This document shows positions 6,540-7,249 of a stretch of DNA of 7,249 bases, piece after piece (within the stretch, counting starts at the first letter, position 1; each line of letters begins with the position of its first letter). The position numbers were made by a program, and so were the translations under genes. Source of the stretch: Opitutia bacterium (lineage in GTDB: Bacteria > Verrucomicrobiota > Verrucomicrobiia > Opitutales > Opitutaceae); contig JANXWT010000122.1 in NCBI GenBank assembly GCA_025351035.1, positions 1 to 7,249 of the forward strand, given 5' to 3'. Under the pieces are notes generated by a model. The model ran no database searches, was not told where the DNA came from, and worked only from the letters and a program-made list of their open reading frames with translations.

Positions 6540-7249
6540 ATGTCCAACCCCGTCGCCTTCATCACAGGGATCACCGGTCAGGATGGCTCCTATCTGACGG
6601 AGCTGCTTTTGCAGAAAGGCTATGCCGTGCACGGGCTCGTCCGCCGGGCGAGCATGTTCAATCGCTCGCGCATCGATCATCTGCGGGCGGAACTTTCGAT
6701 GGGCCCCGACCGGCTGGTGCTGCATTACGGCGACTTGAACGATTTGACGTCAGTGCGCCGGTTGCTGGGGAAGATCCAGCCGGTGGAGATTTACCATCTC
6801 GCCGGGCAGAGCCATGTCGGGCTGAGCTTCGAAATCCCGGAAGTGACTTGCGCGGAAAACGGTATGGCCGTGCTTGGTCTGCTCGAGATCATACGCGATC
6901 TCGGCTACCCGGCCCGGTTTTATCAAGCGTCGAGCTCGGAAGTCTTTGGGCGCCCCGCGAGCGCTCCGCAGGACGAGCAAACGCCGTTCAACCCGGTCAA
7001 TCCCTACGGTGCCGCCAAGGCCTTCGCGACGCAGTTGGGCCGGATTTACCGCGATTCCTACGGTGTCTACGCTTGCAGCGGCATCACCTACAATCACGAG
7101 TCGCCGCGCCGCGGTGAGAATTTCGTGACCCGGAAGATTTCCCGGGCGGCGGCCCGGATCAAACTCGGGCAGCAAGACGGACTCGCGCTAGGCAACCTGG
7201 ATGCGCGCCGCGACTGGGGTTACGCTCCTGAATACGTCGAGGGCATGTG
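6540..7249 (+). CDS. gmd: GDP-mannose 4,6-dehydratase, N-terminal 236 residues (cut by the right edge)
   Basis: Converts GDP-D-mannose to GDP-4-keto-6-deoxymannose using bound NADP, the entry step to GDP-fucose, GDP-rhamnose and related sugars for surface glycans. It is an extended short-chain dehydrogenase. Motifs are the Rossmann loop ITGITGQDGSYL (8-19), VRRASMFNRSRIDHL, HYGDLND (62-68), YHLAGQSHVGLSFE (85-98), YQASSSEVFG (128-137), NPYGAAK (154-160), NHESPRRGENFVTRKI (185-200) and GNLDARRDWGYAPEYV (218-233). The catalytic residues are Glu134, Tyr156 and Lys160, which fall at the same numbers as in the E. coli enzyme as I recall it. Ser132 replaces the usual Thr132, which is conservative. 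Full enzymes are roughly 320-375 aa, so about two thirds is present. The start ATG at 6540 lies 35 bases after the polX stop. The gap holds no Shine-Dalgarno (it contains CCTCC instead, the complement of one) and no terminator hairpin, so co-transcription with polX is open. Confidence 0.93.
   Translation, partial: MSNPVAFITGITGQDGSYLTELLLQKGYAVHGLVRRASMFNRSRIDHLRAELSMGPDRLVLHYGDLNDLTSVRRLLGKIQPVEIYHLAGQSHVGLSFEIPEVTCAENGMAVLGLLEIIRDLGYPARFYQASSSEVFGRPASAPQDEQTPFNPVNPYGAAKAFATQLGRIYRDSYGVYACSGITYNHESPRRGENFVTRKISRAAARIKLGQQDGLALGNLDARRDWGYAPEYVEGM

Overview
The window is gene-dense, GC-rich bacterial chromosome. Counts over short stretches give about 60-65% GC in the genes and about 52-55% at the extreme left end. 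It carries housekeeping genes, with a partial sugar-nucleotide gene at the right edge. Gene content and the style of the proteins (an IMP dehydrogenase and PurA pair, a short MenE, a PolX with a C-terminal PHP domain) suggest a Gram-negative lineage, possibly Verrucomicrobiota/Opitutae. That placement is an impression from memory of the families, not a search result.

Left part, minus strand (1-2418). guaB (IMP dehydrogenase) reads leftward and is followed after 103 bp by an adenylosuccinate synthetase (PurA) gene, so the two enzymes that compete for IMP lie in tandem. The PurA gene is not whole. About 170 N-terminal residues are clearly PurA, including the GDEGKG, NAGHT and STGRG motifs. After that the reading frame continues through about 60 residues of unlike, lower-GC sequence and stops at 234 aa, so the C-terminal half of the enzyme is absent. 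A second minus-strand gene, starting at 112 with a Lys-rich N-terminus, overlaps this odd tail and leaves the window at base 1.

Middle, plus strand (2501-6505). Divergent from guaB across an 82-bp gap is a tight run: menC (o-succinylbenzoate synthase), menE (o-succinylbenzoate-CoA ligase, overlapping menC by 19 nt and with its own GGAGG) and polX (DNA polymerase/3'-5' exonuclease of family X with PHP domain, starting within about 10 nt of the menE stop). MenC and MenE catalyse consecutive steps of menaquinone synthesis. PolX is a DNA-repair enzyme that probably shares the transcript without sharing the pathway.

Right edge (6540-7249). The first 236 codons of a GDP-mannose 4,6-dehydratase, an entry enzyme for GDP-fucose and GDP-rhamnose type sugars. 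It may open a polysaccharide locus beyond the window.

No RNA gene, CRISPR array, insertion sequence, phage gene or clear intrinsic terminator was seen. I found no evidence of a new multi-gene system. The points most worth following are the broken PurA junction, the active-site departures in the IMP dehydrogenase and a small 14-bp tandem repeat inside menE.
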